Shown here: positions 11,184-21,552 of the stretch, piece by piece
Layout: each line of letters begins with the position of its first letter
How positions within the stretch are numbered: position 1 is the stretch's first letter
Assembly (NCBI GenBank): GCA_949361645.1
Contig: OX442416.1
Span: forward strand, 7,942,362-8,006,361
DNA length: 64,000 nucleotides
Origin: Spongilla lacustris
Taxonomy: Eukaryota > Porifera > Demospongiae > Spongillida > Spongillidae
Direction: 5' to 3'
The notes under the pieces: generated by a model
What the model was told of the DNA's origin: nothing
Seen by the model: only the letters and a program-made list of their open reading frames with translations
The model's database searches: none
Made by a program: the position numbers and the translations under genes

Positions 11184-12480
11184 TACAGTGCATAACATGC
11201 TAGTTGATGATAAAATTTTTTGCATCACTTTTACATTTGATTGGACTTTTTAACAACATGGTTTGGGATATCCAAAATCTAATTACAGAATATTGTTTAT
11301 GCATCATCTGGCATTAAAAGTACAAAACCACAACTGCTCACGTGACTTCCTGATTGCATAGCATTTCATTTTCAGTAACTACCCTAAATACGTAGTTTTT
11401 AAGGGATTTCTCCACCGCTACATGCTGGATTTCGCTGAAATTCGGTGTGTAAGTGTAGCATGGCCCCTTATCGAAAACTGCCGTGTCCGATTTCGAATGC
11501 GGGAAACAGTTTTGGTATTGGCATCCTTTAAGGACAGATTTTAGAGGGAATTGTGCTTAGTATGGAGTTTCGTTGCGTGCACGATCTGAGGTCCCAGGAT
11601 CAGCTAGTAGATATTAAAATGATGGTTGAATCTAAGGCAGTTGCATTCGTGACTTTACTGATGGTTTGGCAGCGAATAGAAAGCCTCTAAGTCGGAGGAT
11701 GAAAAAAAAGTCGGCCATATACAATGAATAACATTATAAAGTTGACGTCATTGTATTTTGTGGGAGTGGTGATCAAGTCGACAACGGTTTTTTTCCTCTT
11801 CAGAGGTGCCCAAATAGGTGATGATGCTTTCCTATATCTGATTTATCGCCCGCTTGTGGTCTCCAGCAGGGTTTGGTTCTGAAAAGAACGCTACCACTCC
11901 CACGTTGCAGCCAATGACGTCAACTTTATAATGTTGTTCATTGTATATGGCCGACTTTTTTTCATCCTCCGACTTAGAGGCTTTCTATTCGCTGCCAAAC
12001 CATCAGTAAAGTCACGAATGCAACTGCCTTGGATTTAACCATCATTTTACTATCTACTTGCTGATCCTGGGACCTCAGATCGTGCACGCAACGAAACTCC
12101 ATACTAAGCACAATTCCCTCTAAAATCTGTCCTTAAAGGATGCCAATACCAAAACTGTTTCCCGCATTCGAAATCGGACACGGCAGTTTTCAATAAGGGG
12201 CCATGCTACACTTACACACCGAATTTCATCGCAATCCAGCATGTAACGGTGGAGAAATCCCTTAAAAACTACTTATCTAGGGTAGTTACTGAAAATGAAA
12301 CGCTATGCAATCAGGAAGTCACGTGAGCAGTTGTGGTTTTGTACTTTTAATGCCAGATGATGCATAAACAATATTCTGTAATTAGATTTTGGATATCCCA
12401 AACCATTTTGTTAAAAAGTCCACTCAAATGTAAAAGTGATGCAAAAAATTTTATCATCAACTAGCATGTTATGCACTGTA
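11184..12480. mobile_element. Foldback element, 570-bp arms
   Basis: The left arm 11184-11753 and the right arm 11912-12480 are inverted copies with only scattered differences. They start at TACAGTGCATAAC and its complement and enclose a ~158-bp spacer. No protein or target duplication was recognised. Transcription through the arms would give a very long RNA hairpin. Confidence 0.85.
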
Positions 12481-13059
12481 GGAGTATAATATCTGCGAAT
12501 AAATACAAATCAGTGTAAAGTACAGCACACTTCCACATGCATATCTTTGCACTTACGAATGATTTTCAGGATACATCTAGTCCCCACATGTCAATCAAAT
12601 ACCACACATTCACAGCTGTGCTTAATACCACATCGATTCGAACAGAATTGATTTTCTGTTTAGCTTCTGTAGGCTTTCATCTAAACAGCGCTATCCATTT
12701 TAGTTGTCCAAATTTTATTTCTTTTAGAATAACAATGGTTAGGCTTTCGTTCGCAAATAATGCCAAGGTTACTATCAAAGTCAGGTATAAGGTTGAGGTT
12801 TTTTTTTCAAGATATAAACTGTTAAAAGGTCTGTATGGAGAGCCATATAAGCAAATGTAAGAATATGGGACAAAGGAGGTATGAGCATTGACTTAACTCA
12901 AAGTGAACTAATCAAAGCGAAATAAACATAAAAACGCATTTCTTTTGTTGAGAGCGATGCAAAAATGCCTGGCGTTGGTAGAAATGCTGTCACCAGTACT
13001 GTTGGAACTTAAAAAGAAGGGGCGGATGCTCGGACAGTGATTATAAATTACACTTTTCT
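12481..13059. other. Unassigned region
   Basis: AT-rich DNA. One plus-strand open frame (12537-12860, 107 codons) has no motif that I recognise and an unremarkable composition; I do not call it a gene. Confidence 0.35.
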
Positions 13060-14229
13060 ATTATTTTGTGTACATGTTTGATAAAAATACAACTTCTACC
13101 AAGAGTCTGGAGGTGCTACCACCAATCAGTAGTAAAAAGGAATAAAATTTATATGTCCAATGCTCTTTGTAAGCATTACAAACTATCAATTGCTAATCAT
13201 TTAAATTATCTAAGTGAGAGCAAGGAAACATGCTTATGCATCCTTGAAGATTGGGCAGCTTTCTAAATGAGAAAAAAATGCTTCTTTTTGTTGCTCTGCA
13301 ACAGCAGGAGGCAGATCTCTTTTCCAGCTATTTTTTTCGATTGCCTCCAAGGCATCAAGTATCGTTTACCCTTCTCTTTCACGTACGTCCACACGAAAAC
13401 AGCCAGCTCGGGGTTCAATTCTTCAAATTTCGAGACGTCTTTGGCTTTGGATGGAAACTTGATTCCAGCCCAGTTTAGCTCCTTTTCAAACGGTTGGTAG
13501 TGTGTAACTCTTTCCTTATGTTCTATTGCAGGGTAAAGGGCAGAGAGCACCGCCCACTTGAAACACTGCTCGTCTTAGTTTTTGACGTTGACGACTGCTT
13601 TTTTCGACACGTAACTCGGCGTGGGGATGTACGACCCTCCTTTTGCCCCGCGATATTTGATCACTTTGAAACTGATTTCTTGTATCTCCTCCAACGTCAA
13701 TCCGCTCTTCTCTCTTTTTTTTCATCTAGTTGCTTAAAACAGCCCACCATCAGTTCTTTGGAGGTTTGCTCCACTTCTGCTGCTTCGTCTCCGGCTGCAA
13801 CGAAGGCCACGTCAGATCGCCAATATTCGGTCTTTCTTTCTTCACCTCTCCCTCCTCTCTGCTGCGCAGCAGTAGTGTCAGGCTTCTTCAAGACCATAAC
13901 AGCTTTGATCACCATAGTGATTTTAAAACTAATTAATTCTGCCTTCTGCTCCATCACTTTATTAATTATTTTTTGCGTATGGTTTTGCTCAAAGACCAGC
14001 ACATCGTGCTCTGGAGGAGTGACGGTATTTTAATTATCTTTGCCTCTCTGGCTTGTTCTACTGTCGAACCGTTCAAGCTCTTGAGGTAGGTTTTTCTAGG
14101 CGGCTTTTTGCTAGGTGGCTTCTCTGCAGGAGGCTGCATCGTTTTTTGATACAATTTATCCAGCAGAGCGTGTGCTTCGGCGTGCAGGCGTAGCAGCTCT
14201 TGAAACTCCTTCGGATACTGATCCGCCAT
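13060..14229 (-). pseudogene. Virus/Maverick-like polymerase-associated N-terminal protein, decayed
   Basis: Read on the minus strand from ATG 14229, the coding starts with a Lys/Pro-rich N-terminus (to 13966), shifts frame at about 14010, and continues through 13697 and 13516 into 13550-13263. The last part contains a KFEELNPELAVFV block, then YLMPW and a KKHFFLI block. That order (a phenylalanine-glutamate-x-leucine-asparagine block, then a His-x-x-Leu-Ile block, then a Cys/His finger) is what I remember upstream of type B DNA polymerases in Maverick-like and related animal elements. A degenerate finger-like remnant follows at 13060-13250. There are at least three frameshifts. The family call is tentative. 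Confidence 0.4.
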
Positions 14230-14336
14230 TCCAAACTTTGTTTGGGTCTGCAGAAGGTAAGGAATATTAAATGTATTATTTGCAGAAATTTAAATCTTTT
14301 TTTTTCCCCGCTTTGCGGAAAGGGCGGGAGAAGGAA

Positions 14337-14411
14337 TGGGTACATTTAGCTTTACGTTTGTGCAGCCGTTGCTAACCGAAGAGTACGAGATGCAAAGAGT
14401 GTATGTTTAGG
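14337..14411 (+). CDS. Small ORF, 24 aa, unknown
   Basis: A short frame starting MGTFSFTFV overlaps the ATG of the next ORF by 9 bases. The overlap resembles compact viral gene packing and the other overlaps at 16701 and 16823. It may be chance. Confidence 0.2.
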
Positions 14412-14771
14412 GCTCTGGAAGAATTCTTCTACGTTACTGAGATAGATAACGAGGACGAGGTATCCTCGGACGTCTGGACTCTCTACGACAATTGGGAGCA
14501 AATTGTTCAAACAATGGAAAATGCACGTACGTTCGATCCGCTGGACAACTCACCCATCGACGGTGAAGTAGCTGGCTACCGTCGAAATGTTTTTGCACAG
14601 CTTCCCGAAAATTACAAGACAGCAAAGAGGAGTCTGGTCACGATGACGAACGTCTATGCGGCAAGGGCCGAACAATGTGGCGTGAAGCTGCACGAATCGT
14701 TTTTCCTGTTGATGAGACTTTTTATGGTCATGGAAGAGCTGATCACCTTATGCAAAGCACGAGGTACATGA
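14403..14771 (+). CDS. Unknown 122-aa protein in virus-like block
   Basis: An uninterrupted frame with a balanced, protein-like composition: acidic N-terminal third, a predicted helical middle and a hydrophobic segment near FFLLMRLFMVMEELI (residues about 100-114). No family recognised. It points away from the polymerase-like fragment on the other strand and is followed after 20 bp by a short GC hairpin. Because neighbouring frames are decayed, this is probably an ORF that happens to survive within an old insertion. Confidence 0.4.
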   Translation: MFRALEEFFYVTEIDNEDEVSSDVWTLYDNWEQIVQTMENARTFDPLDNSPIDGEVAGYRRNVFAQLPENYKTAKRSLVTMTNVYAARAEQCGVKLHESFFLLMRLFMVMEELITLCKARGT

Positions 14772-14791
14772 AATTTACAAAATATTGTTAC

Positions 14792-14808
14792 CCCGTGCTC
14801 TGCACGGG
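14792..14808. other. GC hairpin after the 122-aa ORF
   Basis: CCCGTG-CTCTG-CACGGG, a perfect 6-bp stem in AT-rich surroundings, 20 bp past the stop codon. It could be a 3'-end hairpin of the kind used by some large DNA viruses; this is inference. Confidence 0.35.
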
Positions 14809-14967
14809 ATGGAGGGACAAAACTCTATTGCTGCTTGCAATCGATTTTTAACAAGACATTGTTCTTAACGGGATAATACATGATTCAAAGCACAAGAGGC
14901 GCGGGAACGTGTAACTGATTTTGTCTTAAACAATGGACATTGTAATAATTATTGTAACGAGTCAATT

Positions 14968-15426
14968 TTGCACCCGAATGAAGTTCGAAATGGAATACGT
15001 ATCCTTCCCAGAGAGTTGAGTAAGTATGTCAGTGCAGACGGTCAGTGGCCGTACACCGAATGTCCTCAATGCACATATCCCCTGTCGGACCACGACAGGT
15101 ACCAGGTCAAGTTGACCGGTGACAAGAGTCAATACGTCAGGACTAAGGCCAGATACATCATCTGCAAGCCTTGCAACGACAAGCATTTGGAGGAAGTCAG
15201 GAGGAAGAGGGTCTACCTCAAGGTTCACTACAACGACATACACTTTGCCAAAATTCACAGAGCCATCTGGGACAACAAGCTCAGACTCTGGTATTTTAAC
15301 CCCGAGCATTGCTCGGGGTTGGACCAGGACAAGCTCACCACAAAGTTTAACGATTTCATGCCTACAATCCAATTAACAATTATACGCGTCGTGCCGATAA
15401 CTAATTTCTTTACGAAGTTTGTTTGA
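14968..15426 (+). CDS. Unknown 152-aa zinc-ribbon-like protein
   Basis: The frame contains a CPQC pair near residue 33 and a CKPC pair near residue 68, a spacing that fits a zinc ribbon. A Lys/Arg-rich region follows. A 23-bp palindrome (15298-15320) lies inside the frame at the codons for NPEHCSGL. If that palindrome marks the original gene end, the last ~40 residues may be read-through. No family recognised. Same strand as the 122-aa ORF, 196 bp downstream. Confidence 0.4.
   Translation: MHPNEVRNGIRILPRELSKYVSADGQWPYTECPQCTYPLSDHDRYQVKLTGDKSQYVRTKARYIICKPCNDKHLEEVRRKRVYLKVHYNDIHFAKIHRAIWDNKLRLWYFNPEHCSGLDQDKLTTKFNDFMPTIQLTIIRVVPITNFFTKFV
15298..15320. other. 23-bp palindrome
   Basis: AACCCCGAGCA-T-TGCTCGGGGTT, perfect apart from the single central base. 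It shares the ACCCCG start and following TGGA with the hairpin at 14792. Confidence 0.6.
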
Positions 15427-15808
15427 AATGGAGTGATATACGAGCGAATAACTTTTGATCGGAGCGTCCTTTTGTAATGTTCTTCACATATTCTTGGAAA
15501 GGAATGTTAGCGCTACGATTCTCTGTCCTTTAAGTGGTTGCATACTATACAAAACAAGCCGTCCGTGCGGGTTGAAAGATAGATACGTGAAAGAGTAGTT
15601 ATTTAGCTTTCTTGACGCTTCCTATTCAGGTATTAACCCGTTATAAGTACCAGTAGATAGCCTTCATAGTGATGAGGTTTCGGCTAAGCTTTAGACTCTT
15701 CATAGTCAATAACAAGTACATAAGTGGTGGACGCACTTAGAAATAGGGTGTGTCTTGAAACTAATACAAAGCTAATTATCGAACGGTACCTGTGGTTGAC
15801 CATTGTAG

Positions 15809-16054
15809 TTTTTAGATAGCCAGACGAATGTTGAGTATTTCCAGTCAGCAAAGTTTCCAATCAACGTCCTACGAGTCATAAAACAAACTGTTGAACATAA
15901 AGGGGCAGCTGGTACACTGTTCCGCGTAATCTACACGAACCGTATATAAAAAATTTACGATGATCAGCGTATTCGGCATGAAACCGTTAAGGTGGTCGAT
16001 TTGCAGGAAGCCTCCTACGACTACATGCCCATCGAGAATTTTCCCAAGTATTGA
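15809..16054 (+). pseudogene. Decayed coding segment, unknown
   Basis: A frame of 81 sense codons is open apart from one TAA at 15947-15949. It contains FPINVLRVIKQTVEHKG and ends YMPIENFPKY before TGA at 16052. The protein-like composition on both sides of the single stop suggests genuine former coding. Sequence 15427-15808 has similar scattered open stretches (for example after 15474) that may be parts of the same decayed gene. No family recognised. Confidence 0.35.
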
Positions 16055-16542
16055 CACACCTCAACAAAAAAAAATAAAAAGTTACACATTGTTATAAATA
16101 TATATATATATATTTTTATTCTTTAGTTAATCATGGAAGATGCTATGAGGCTGGCACTGATGCTTGCCGATCTAAACACTTTGTCCTTTCTGACGTAGTT
16201 GGAAAGCAAACCCCCACCCGCAACTAGCTCTAGGTCGATGTACTTCATGTACCGGAAATGATGTCTGACGCAATTAACCACAACTCCCAATGCACCAATC
16301 TCTCACCACTCACCACGTCACGGAATACGTGCACGACATTCCTTACGACCGTAAAAATTAATTGCCTGCCCTGTACAAGTTAACTCAGGATTGATTAACC
16401 GGCAAAGAGGCACCGGCACGCCCCTTTGTTAGAGAAAAACTATTACTCATTCCTCCAGATACTGCAGACCGCACCCCTTTCCAAGCGCAGCTCCTCATGC
16501 ATGTGCAGTAAAAGAGTCTAGAAGCTTCTACGCTCACGTGTA

Positions 16543-16566
16543 TCTCGCTCTCTTAAGAGAGCGAGA
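16543..16566. other. 24-bp perfect palindrome
   Basis: TCTCGCTCTCTT followed by its exact complement AAGAGAGCGAGA, centred on CTTAAG, 55 bp upstream of the ATG at 16622. It could be a hairpin between genes or a protein-binding site. Confidence 0.6.
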
Positions 16567-16621
16567 TCGTCAACGAACTTCAGATAATTATACATTTCTT
16601 TCTAATCAAGATAAATTGAAT

Positions 16622-16720
16622 ATGGAAGAAGACAACTTATACGACTCCGAAGGAGAACAATCTGTTATCAGCGAAGTGTCCAGCACCGTCAACGGTTCAT
16701 ATGGACACTACCACTGCTGA
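16622..16720 (+). CDS. Small acidic ORF, 32 aa
   Basis: Starts MEEDNLYDSEGEQ and is strongly acidic and Ser-rich. The in-frame region is open back to 16538, but this ATG begins the distinctive part. Its 3' end overlaps the next ORF by 20 bp in another frame. Function unknown. Confidence 0.3.
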   Translation: MEEDNLYDSEGEQSVISEVSSTVNGSYGHYHC

Positions 16721-16865
16721 GACGTGGGACCCCGTGCAGAAGTACAAAAAATATATCACCTTGCCTACTATTACAATTGAAGATAATTTTAACATGGAAG
16801 AAAATATTAAAAAATACGAAGAATGCTGTCAACAGCTTCAGAGCAACATCGACCTAGAAAAGTAA
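16701..16865 (+). CDS. Small ORF, 54 aa, overlapping
   Basis: Begins MDTTTAETWDPVQKY and ends QSNIDLEK. It overlaps the acidic ORF upstream by 20 bp and the next ORF (ATG 16823) by 43 bp, each in a different frame. Function unknown. Confidence 0.35.
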   Translation: MDTTTAETWDPVQKYKKYITLPTITIEDNFNMEENIKKYEECCQQLQSNIDLEK

Positions 16866-17691
16866 CCATCGAACACGGCCAAATCTACACGATCCTTAAC
16901 CCTCCTGCTGCTGCTCATTAATTATTCATAACGTGACGTATTGCGAAAGGAATTTTAGCATAGTAATTGATTTTATTTGCTACTCGCGTTTGGTACGTTT
17001 TCGTTAGAACTCTGTGCTCTGTATTGCCTATTTCGTCAACACACGTTGGTAAGTGCCCCAGCTTCACTCGCTATGCCTTTTTATCGCTACCCGTGTGTTC
17101 CATACACGGTGCGAACGTTGTTTCCGTGCCGTATCGTACGTTATCGTACGCTTACACGGGAGAAGTCTTTGTTACTCTGAGAATTAGCTTTCTAGGAACC
17201 TACATGTTCATTTAAGGGTTGTTATACCAGTTTCAACGTATCTCACCACTTTTTGTTGCTTTTAAGACACTTAGACGCGAGCACCTGTTGTGGGCTACAA
17301 ATGGAGTTAGGCTTACTATTCAAATACGGCTGACAGGTATAAGTTTGCTACACGGCAAATTGCATGCAGATGTCGGGAGTCATTGTTCTAAACAACAATG
17401 CTGTAATGAACGCTTCGCTTCGCGCAGAAACAGGCGTTACAGTTCAATCATCCTGCCGGGCATATATATATGCCCGTCGCATTACGCGAGAGCAATTATT
17501 GGGCATATATATATGCCTTCCGCAGTAGGAGGGTTAAGATGCCGCTCGTGAACTATTCAAAGAAACCTGAGTTATGTACTTCCGCTTCCATCGCCGTTTC
17601 ACGACCGAACTTTGCTCAAGCATCTCCAGATTTGCAAGAGCAAATCCAAAAAATGACAGACATTACCTTCAACTGCCTCACGCGTGGCTGA
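16823..17691 (+). pseudogene. Small ORF split by a piggyBac-like MITE at TTAA
   Basis: The frame opens at ATG 16823, runs into TTAA 16896-16899, and continues in phase after the second TTAA (17534-17537) to TGA 17691. Counting one TTAA, the two parts sum to 231 nt, exactly 77 codons. The MITE therefore interrupted a frame that was intact when it landed. Function unknown. Confidence 0.5.
16896..17537 (+). mobile_element. piggyBac-like MITE family A, copy 1
   Basis: Bounded by TTAA on both sides, with inverted ends CCCTCCTGCTGC and GCAGTAGGAGGG. Near the right end the palindrome GGGCATATATATATGCCC occurs at 17458-17475 and again (one base shorter) at 17501-17517, then 16 bp, then TTAA. Two close relatives lie at 21553 and 44345. 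Short open frames are shared by the copies, but I see no transposase. Confidence 0.85.
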
Positions 17692-18272
17692 ACGCCACGT
17701 ATTATGGCAGCCTTTACACACTCGAACGCAAGATGTCAGCTTTTATGAAAACTTCTAAGCGTTTAAAGATCAAAAAATACAACGGATATCGATGTCTTCG
17801 TAAACAAATAGCTGAGACGCGTCTCCGAGGCGGTGAAAAGTACGAAGTAGTTGAGTTTGACGAGCTGCCCCCCTGAAGTCTGCCCTACATCTCAACGTTT
17901 GGCCAGACGTCGCTCAACCAGATCGACACATATAAAAAAGAAATTTTCTAACATCTGACGCCAACATATCAGAAACTGAAACTCGAGCTGGTCGTGGCTG
18001 TTCGTCGTTTTTACAACGTTTGAGCGGACCAGGGTTTTGACTTGCCGAGCTACTTGGTCAAGCAAAGGTACCTCACCTTTGAGTACAAAAAAGAACAGTG
18101 GCGAATGATCGAAAAGATTGAAATTGAGGCGACAAGATGAAAGAAACTAGTAGAAAGAAATAAGCAGAAGACGCTCTACTTGCTGGTCCGAGCGAAGTTC
18201 AGGAGAGTGCAGAGACCGAAGAGCACTCCCATGCTTCTCCCGCAAGAGTACAGTGGAAACCATGATACATGA
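17574..18272 (+). pseudogene. Decayed gene, unknown, basic protein
   Basis: Open to TGA 17876 (LKIKKYNGYRCLRKQI, then EKYEVVEFDELPP) and continues in the same frame to TGA 18272, with further stops in between, mostly TGA. Read past the stops, the composition stays protein-like and basic, for example FEYKKEQWRMIEKIEIE. TGA stops can arise from CGA by CpG decay, as expected of an old methylated insertion. It overlaps the split ORF upstream. No family recognised. Confidence 0.4.
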
Positions 18273-18434
18273 CATTAAAATTTTTTTCCTGCTCTTCAAT
18301 GTTTGGAATTGGTTTTAACAATAATGGTATGAACTAATGAAATTCTAACAATGCAGTTTGGTTGGCAAACAAGTTGTCTACAAGAGTTTGAAATTGAAAC
18401 TTGTCACGTGACTTCTTGGTTTCTATTTTTGGAA

Positions 18435-18536
18435 CGCCTGTAAGGCATAGTGGGCAGATCTGGCCTGTAAGGTCTAGTAGGCGAATCCCGGCTGTAAGGC
18501 CTAGTGGGCGGACCCTGGCCTGTAGCCCACTAGGCC
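18435..18536 (+). repeat. 27-bp tandem repeat, ~3.5 copies
   Basis: Units resemble GCCTGTAAGGCCTAGTGGGC plus about 7 bp. The last units form an inverted pair (GGCCTAGTGGGC and GCCCACTAGGCC). Confidence 0.7.
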
Positions 18537-19340
18537 AAACTCAAAGATTGGCCTGGCAGGCCAACCTGTTGGGCAGGGCTGGCCTTCGGCAACCCTGATA
18601 ACACTGTGGTCATGCAGTCACATAAACCAAGACAAAGCCAATTTTAGCAATGCTGTGTATCTAACCCCAGGTTTCAGTTTATACAAATGACCAACTAAAA
18701 TTTGCTGATTTTAGAGAAGGTATATTCACTTGTCTTCAAGACGGCTGCTTTATGCTTACTTTGCTTAGAAAGGAACCCATCCAATGGAAAAGAAGTAAAG
18801 CATTGGTAGAAGCGCCAATGTCACAGAATGTTGCAAAGCATAGTAGCATTTGCCTCACCAGTCCAGTGTGCTTGCTCCCTATTGAAGAAAGGCAGGTCTT
18901 GTAACAAGCAAAATAATACTTCTGCGAAAGCCAAGCAACTTTTGAAGGCTGCAACTAAAGAGAGTTAATTCCGTACTGGCAGAGGTGGCATAACTTGAGG
19001 CTCTATAATGATTACGTGCTGTGGGGTAGCTGTGTGGTAGTGCCTAAGGCTGCAGATATATACTTCTCAACACTCATCCTTCATTTACAAGGTCTGAAGG
19101 CATGGGTTGAATGCAAGGCATGGGTTGAATGCAAGGCATCAGCAGAGACCTAAAAGCAAATATATGAAGGGGAAGCAGTTGGTTGTGAAGTGGTTTGAGG
19201 TTGCAGCTCCGACGCCACACACATCTTTCAAGTTTCTTCGTCTTGAGTTCTCGATGCGCAGAGTATCAGAGATTTTAGCCTCTGATAACGGCACCAATGT
19301 CAAGAGTGCATCAACTATGGAGCCTGTCAAGAGCACATTT
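18537..19340. other. Unassigned region
   Basis: Contains a 20-bp direct duplication near 19097-19140 (AAGGCATGGGTTGAATGC) and otherwise only short frames without motifs. Confidence 0.4.
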
Positions 19341-19640
19341 CATACCCACTAAATGTCAACATTGAAGAGCTGGATAAGCTTTGTAAAGAAACATCACTTT
19401 AATAGTTACACATTGTCCCACCTTCAAGTTTACTCCGTCAATGCATCAAATACTGGCTCATTCAGCTGCACTGATTGACGCCAATGAGTCAACAGGCCTT
19501 AGTGAATATTCTGAAGAACCTCTAGAGCATAAAAACAAAAACATTCGGAAGTACAGAGTGAGATTGACAAGCAAAAATACTCAGTCAGTCAATCAATGTG
19601 ATGTTTTGACAAGGCTATGGATAAAATCAGATCTTATAAG
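19341..19640 (+). pseudogene. C-terminal fragment of a transposon-like protein family
   Basis: The frame from 19441 starts MHQILAHSAALID and continues with a block near SEEPLEHKNKNIRKYR. This is the pattern I remember at the C-terminus of an uncharacterised animal family (HKxLIHG..., then SEE...RNK...R.YR...). Immediately upstream, CPTFKFTPSMHQ matches the expected preceding region but is separated by stops. Only the tail is present. Family memory is moderate; function unknown. Confidence 0.4.
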
Positions 19641-19852
19641 GTGCCACTGTCGAGTAGTGAAATGTTCATTCATGAACACAATGTTCGTTCATGTCCAAAA
19701 AAGCAGGCAGAATCAAGTAGTTGCCTTTCACTTGAGGATAGCCTATTAGAGTCTATCTTTCTGAACTGAAATACATGTATTTATGTTAGTTACCCAATGT
19801 ATTATTTTGTTATAAAGTATAACAAATGTTGATTTTTTGCCTTGAATTGAAT

Positions 19853-20458
19853 TACAGTAGCGGTTATAAAAAAGTTTACGTAATTATTTACGCCGTGGCC
19901 ATAGTACGGTATAACCGTAAACGAAACGTACATGGCAATAGGCGTGCCGTACAACGCCCGTGTTTAATATAATAATAACGCATGATGCCGCGTGTGTGCA
20001 TGTACTGCTACCTATAAACCTGGGTGCGTCCCTAGCATTACAAGAAGCTGTGGATTCTTTTCTAAGGACTGATAGCACCAAAAGTTGCGGAATCCACAAA
20101 TTCATTAAGCGGTACCAAGCCACAGGATGCAGTTACCACAGAAATCATGGCGATAGTTGATGACCACATGAGACGTCCGCTCTCCTGACGGCTACTTCTT
20201 TCGAAAGGCAAGGTAGCGCTTATTGCCAGATGATTCGTGACGCAAACAAGGTGAAGCGTCTGGATTGGGCAAGAGCTAACCTCGCTAAAGCGCTACGTAG
20301 GAACTAAATAGATACGCTAGCTAGCTGTTTACTTATTAGATACTCATGTACGGCCGTAATCGTACCGTACGTCTGTAATAGCGTACCGTACGTACGGCAG
20401 ACCGTACTACGGCCACGGCGTAATCAAATACGTAAACTTTTTTATGACCGCTACTGTA
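19853..20458 (+). mobile_element. Tc1-derived MITE, copy T1
   Basis: Begins TACAGTAGCGG and ends CCGCTACTGTA, with ~60-bp inverted ends rich in CGTA words. Inside is a remnant of a Tc1 transposase N-terminus (about 20030-20160, a GIHKFIKRYQATG helix-turn-helix segment) and, after a deletion, ANKVKRLDWARANLAKALR (about 20235-20305). It is an internally deleted Tc1 element. Related copies: 22430, 43070, 45800, 49985-52840 and 63747. Confidence 0.85.
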
Positions 20459-20639
20459 ACTATTCTGGGCCAATTATATTCCTACATCATTTAGTGCCTG
20501 TTTAGTATAACATAATATGCAATTAATACCTATCAACTCATTACAATAATGTTATCATATTAACTTTATCAAATAACTTACATTTATATAATTTTATCAG
20601 GATACAAACAAGTTGGTCATATGTAAGTTGAAAATGTCC

Positions 20640-21300
20640 TGGTCAGCTATGGTTTTAAACCACTGTGCAGTTGCGCCTCCACTTCAGACCATCTCCAAAA
20701 CCTTCAGGCACTATTTTCACGACTGGAAGAAAATGGGCTAAGGTCTCGCTTAGAGAAATGTTCTTTTGCACAACCGTATGTAGAGTATCTGGGATTCATG
20801 ATCCCTAACCAAGGTATTGCAAAGGGACACAAAGCTGACGCAATCATGAGGATGCCACCTCTTACGGATGTCACAAGCCTACGCTCTTTTCTTGGATCAG
20901 TCCAATTCTATAACAAGTTCCTCTGGCCTCTACCATGGAACCACTCTACCGGCTAACCAAGAATAAATAAAATGGAAATGGGATTCTGAAAAACAGGCTA
21001 CATTCCAGACGATGAAGAACACGCTTTGTGACAATACAGTTCTTGTACATTTTGATCCTTTACTTCCTGTTGGGGTATCCTGTGATGCATCAGAAGTTGG
21101 TCTTGGAGCAGTTCTATTCCACCGTTATGCAGATGGCAGAGAGCGACCAATCGCCAACATTACAAAGACACTTCCAGACACTCAGCATCGATATAGCCAA
21201 ATTCAAAAGGAAGCTCTGGCTATCATCTTTGCCCTCAAGAAATTTCACCAGTTTCTCTATGGTCGACGCTTCATCCAGGTAAGGATCAAAGATCGTAGTG
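20640..21300 (+). pseudogene. Ty3/Gypsy pol fragment (RT end and RNase H)
   Basis: 21012-21290 carries the RNase H start (VSCDASEVGLGAVL) and the QIQKEALAIIFALKKFHQFLYGR block typical of Gypsy elements. Upstream, decayed frames contain PYVEYLGFMI and LRSFLGSVQFYNKF, the RT-RNase H connection. No LTR or integrase was seen nearby. It ends in non-homologous DNA at about 21290. Confidence 0.8.
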
Positions 21301-21552
21301 AAACCAAAAAGTCACGTGATGTGTACTATTTATGAATACATATTGGCAAATACACATGTAGCAAATGTGCGTTGTCAGATTTCCATCTCTGTGCATATCA
21401 ATCAAAATAAATTCAAGTAAACCTAATTCAAACGATTAGGATCAAGTACCACGATTTCCACTGTACAGATTCCGTGTACATAAAATTTACAAAACACATG
21501 TACATGTACGAGCATGCGCAATGTAGGAAGGGTGGAGGAAGAGCGCATCACT

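Noticed and set aside
12537..12860. 107-codon plus-strand ORF after the foldback
   Set aside because: No motif, no relatives in the window, and AT-rich composition typical of chance frames here.
17219..17551. 110-codon frame shared by piggyBac-like MITE copies
   Set aside because: It spans the MITE end and palindromes, is shortened in copy 2, and shows no transposase motif; high copy similarity alone explains its persistence.
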